DNA from: CAZCBN01 sp964496975
Lineage (GTDB): Bacteria; Planctomycetota; Phycisphaerae; Phycisphaerales; UBA1924
Reading direction: 5' to 3'
Length of the DNA: 64,000 nucleotides
NCBI GenBank assembly: GCA_964496975.1
Contig: CAZCBN010000001.1
Span: forward strand, 1 to 64,000
Part shown: positions 63,295 to 64,000 of the stretch, piece after piece
Layout of the letters: each line of letters starts with the position of its first letter
Numbering within the stretch: the first letter of the stretch is position 1
Position numbers and translations under genes: made by a program
Notes under the pieces: generated by a model
The model's database searches: none
Told to the model about the DNA's origin: nothing
Seen by the model: only the letters and a program-made list of their open reading frames with translations

Positions 63295-63317
63295 ACCCTA
63301 TCGCATGACCGTAGAAT
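63295..63317. promoter_or_regulatory. Divergent -10 boxes, S9 peptidase / PAS kinase
   Basis: TAGGGT on the minus strand (63300 to 63295) is 8 bases before the peptidase ATG, and TAGAAT on the plus strand (63312-63317) is 7 bases before the kinase ATG. Confidence 0.45.
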
Positions 63318-63323
63318 GGCGCC

Positions 63324-64000
63324 ATGCCGGCGGCCCCCGGCCCGTCGCCCGACCTCGAGCGGCTTCTGCGCGACCTGCGCGAGGCGCAGGCCGTGGCGCG
63401 CATGGGCTCGTGGACGACCGACTTGACGACCATGGCCGTGACCTGGTCGGAAGAAACCCACCGCATCTTCGAAACGGATCCGGTGACATTTGCGCCGACC
63501 CACGCGGCATTCCTCGCCTTGGTGCACTCCGACGATCGCGCGGCCGTGGACGCCGCGTTCGTGGAGTCGCTCACGAGGCCCGATCCGCAGGAAATCGAAC
63601 ATCGGCTCGTCGTGCACGGCCGGGTCAAGACCGTGCGGGAACGATGGCAGGTCATCCGCGATGACGCTGGCCAGCCGCAGCGCGCGATCGGCACGTGCCA
63701 GGACATCACCGAGCGCAAGGCGCGTGAAGCGGAACGGCTGCGCAACCAGCGGCTGGAGAGCATCGGCAACCTCGCCGGCGGCATCGCACACGACCTGAAC
63801 AACCTGCTGGCGCCCATCCTCATGTCCGTCGCGCTGCTCAAGGAAGACGAGCGCGACCCCGAACGCGCGGAGATGCTGGCCACGATTGACACCAACGCCC
63901 GGCGTGGCGCCGACCTGGTCCGCCAGGTGCTCACCTACGCCCGTGGTCAGGAGACCTCCAGGCAGGTCGTGGATCTGGAGGGGCTGGTCCAGGACGTCGC
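63324..64000 (+). CDS. PAS-domain histidine kinase, 3'-truncated by the window edge
   Basis: 225 residues are visible before the right edge. A PAS domain (about 20-130: ARMGSWTTDLTTMAVTWSEE, ending CQDITERKAREAERLRNQ) is followed by HisKA with phosphoacceptor His156 in GGIAHDLNNLLAPILMS. No membrane segment is seen, so it is probably cytoplasmic. The ATP-binding domain lies beyond the window. The ATG at 63324 is 7 bases after TAGAAT. It is divergent from the S9 peptidase, 36 bases apart. Confidence 0.9.
   Translation, partial: MPAAPGPSPDLERLLRDLREAQAVARMGSWTTDLTTMAVTWSEETHRIFETDPVTFAPTHAAFLALVHSDDRAAVDAAFVESLTRPDPQEIEHRLVVHGRVKTVRERWQVIRDDAGQPQRAIGTCQDITERKAREAERLRNQRLESIGNLAGGIAHDLNNLLAPILMSVALLKEDERDPERAEMLATIDTNARRGADLVRQVLTYARGQETSRQVVDLEGLVQDV

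Overview
The window reads as chromosomal DNA from a GC-rich, Gram-negative, free-living bacterium, most likely an Acidobacteriota of the Vicinamibacteria type. This is inferred from content, not from a search. The evidence is a Tol-Pal envelope system, Lpt lipopolysaccharide export, a TonB-dependent receptor, an rpoN cluster carrying HPr kinase and RapZ, a very large NtrY-like kinase, and secreted S9, VPS10/BNR and amidohydrolase-type proteins typical of that group. There is no phage, plasmid, insertion sequence or CRISPR array. Both ends cut genes: tolQ on the left and a PAS histidine kinase on the right.

Layout. 1-5018 (+): tolQ (partial), tolR, a TolA/TonB-like protein, tolB, pal, cpoB, then ssb. 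5062-21922 (-): a long, tightly coupled block read guaA, dnaE, accA, recJ, lptC/A, lptB, then rpoN with its own candidate promoter, hprK, rapZ, an EIIA of the mannose family, HPr, enzyme I and a cupin. 21955-31995: a PQQ-type propeller protein (+), an aminotransferase and a membrane protein (-), the 1268-residue kinase (+), pssA, psd, a DUF465 protein, rimI and tsaB (-). 32034-37062 (+): mutS, an orphan family-5 solute-binding lipoprotein and an agmatinase-family gene. 37313-42161 (-): a TPR membrane protein, tRNA-Arg(CCU), apt and a large VPS10/BNR protein. 42250-54404: a TonB-dependent receptor, a small charged protein, a Gdx/SugE-type transporter, a GT39-like protein, a double retropepsin protein, tRNA-Pro(CGG), an amidohydrolase, surE, a DUF5009-type membrane acyltransferase, a P1 peptidase with a sodium:solute symporter, and a TerC protein. 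54528-61094 (+): an hspR-cbpA-clpB heat-shock operon, then perR-katG. 61143-64000: an S9 peptidase (-) and the divergent PAS kinase (+).

How it fits together. The rpoN block carries EI, HPr (His15 and Ser46 both present), EIIA, HPr kinase and RapZ but no sugar permease, so it is probably a regulatory phosphorelay tied to envelope synthesis. hspR sits behind a HAIR-like inverted repeat that overlaps its -35 box. perR sits directly before katG.

Beyond the genes, two themes stand out. First, many first genes of transcription units have a TANNNT-type -10 box that ends only about 6-11 bases before the start codon, which suggests widespread leaderless transcription; several divergent pairs share one symmetric -10. 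Second, the intergenic DNA is full of small structured repeats: a REP-like hairpin family, an 8-bp tandem family, a 10-bp array inverted around tRNA-Arg, a 7-bp inverted array, a 154-nt multi-branched palindrome and a 25-bp perfect hairpin. One GT39-like gene appears to take its start codon and about 19 N-terminal codons from two of these repeats.
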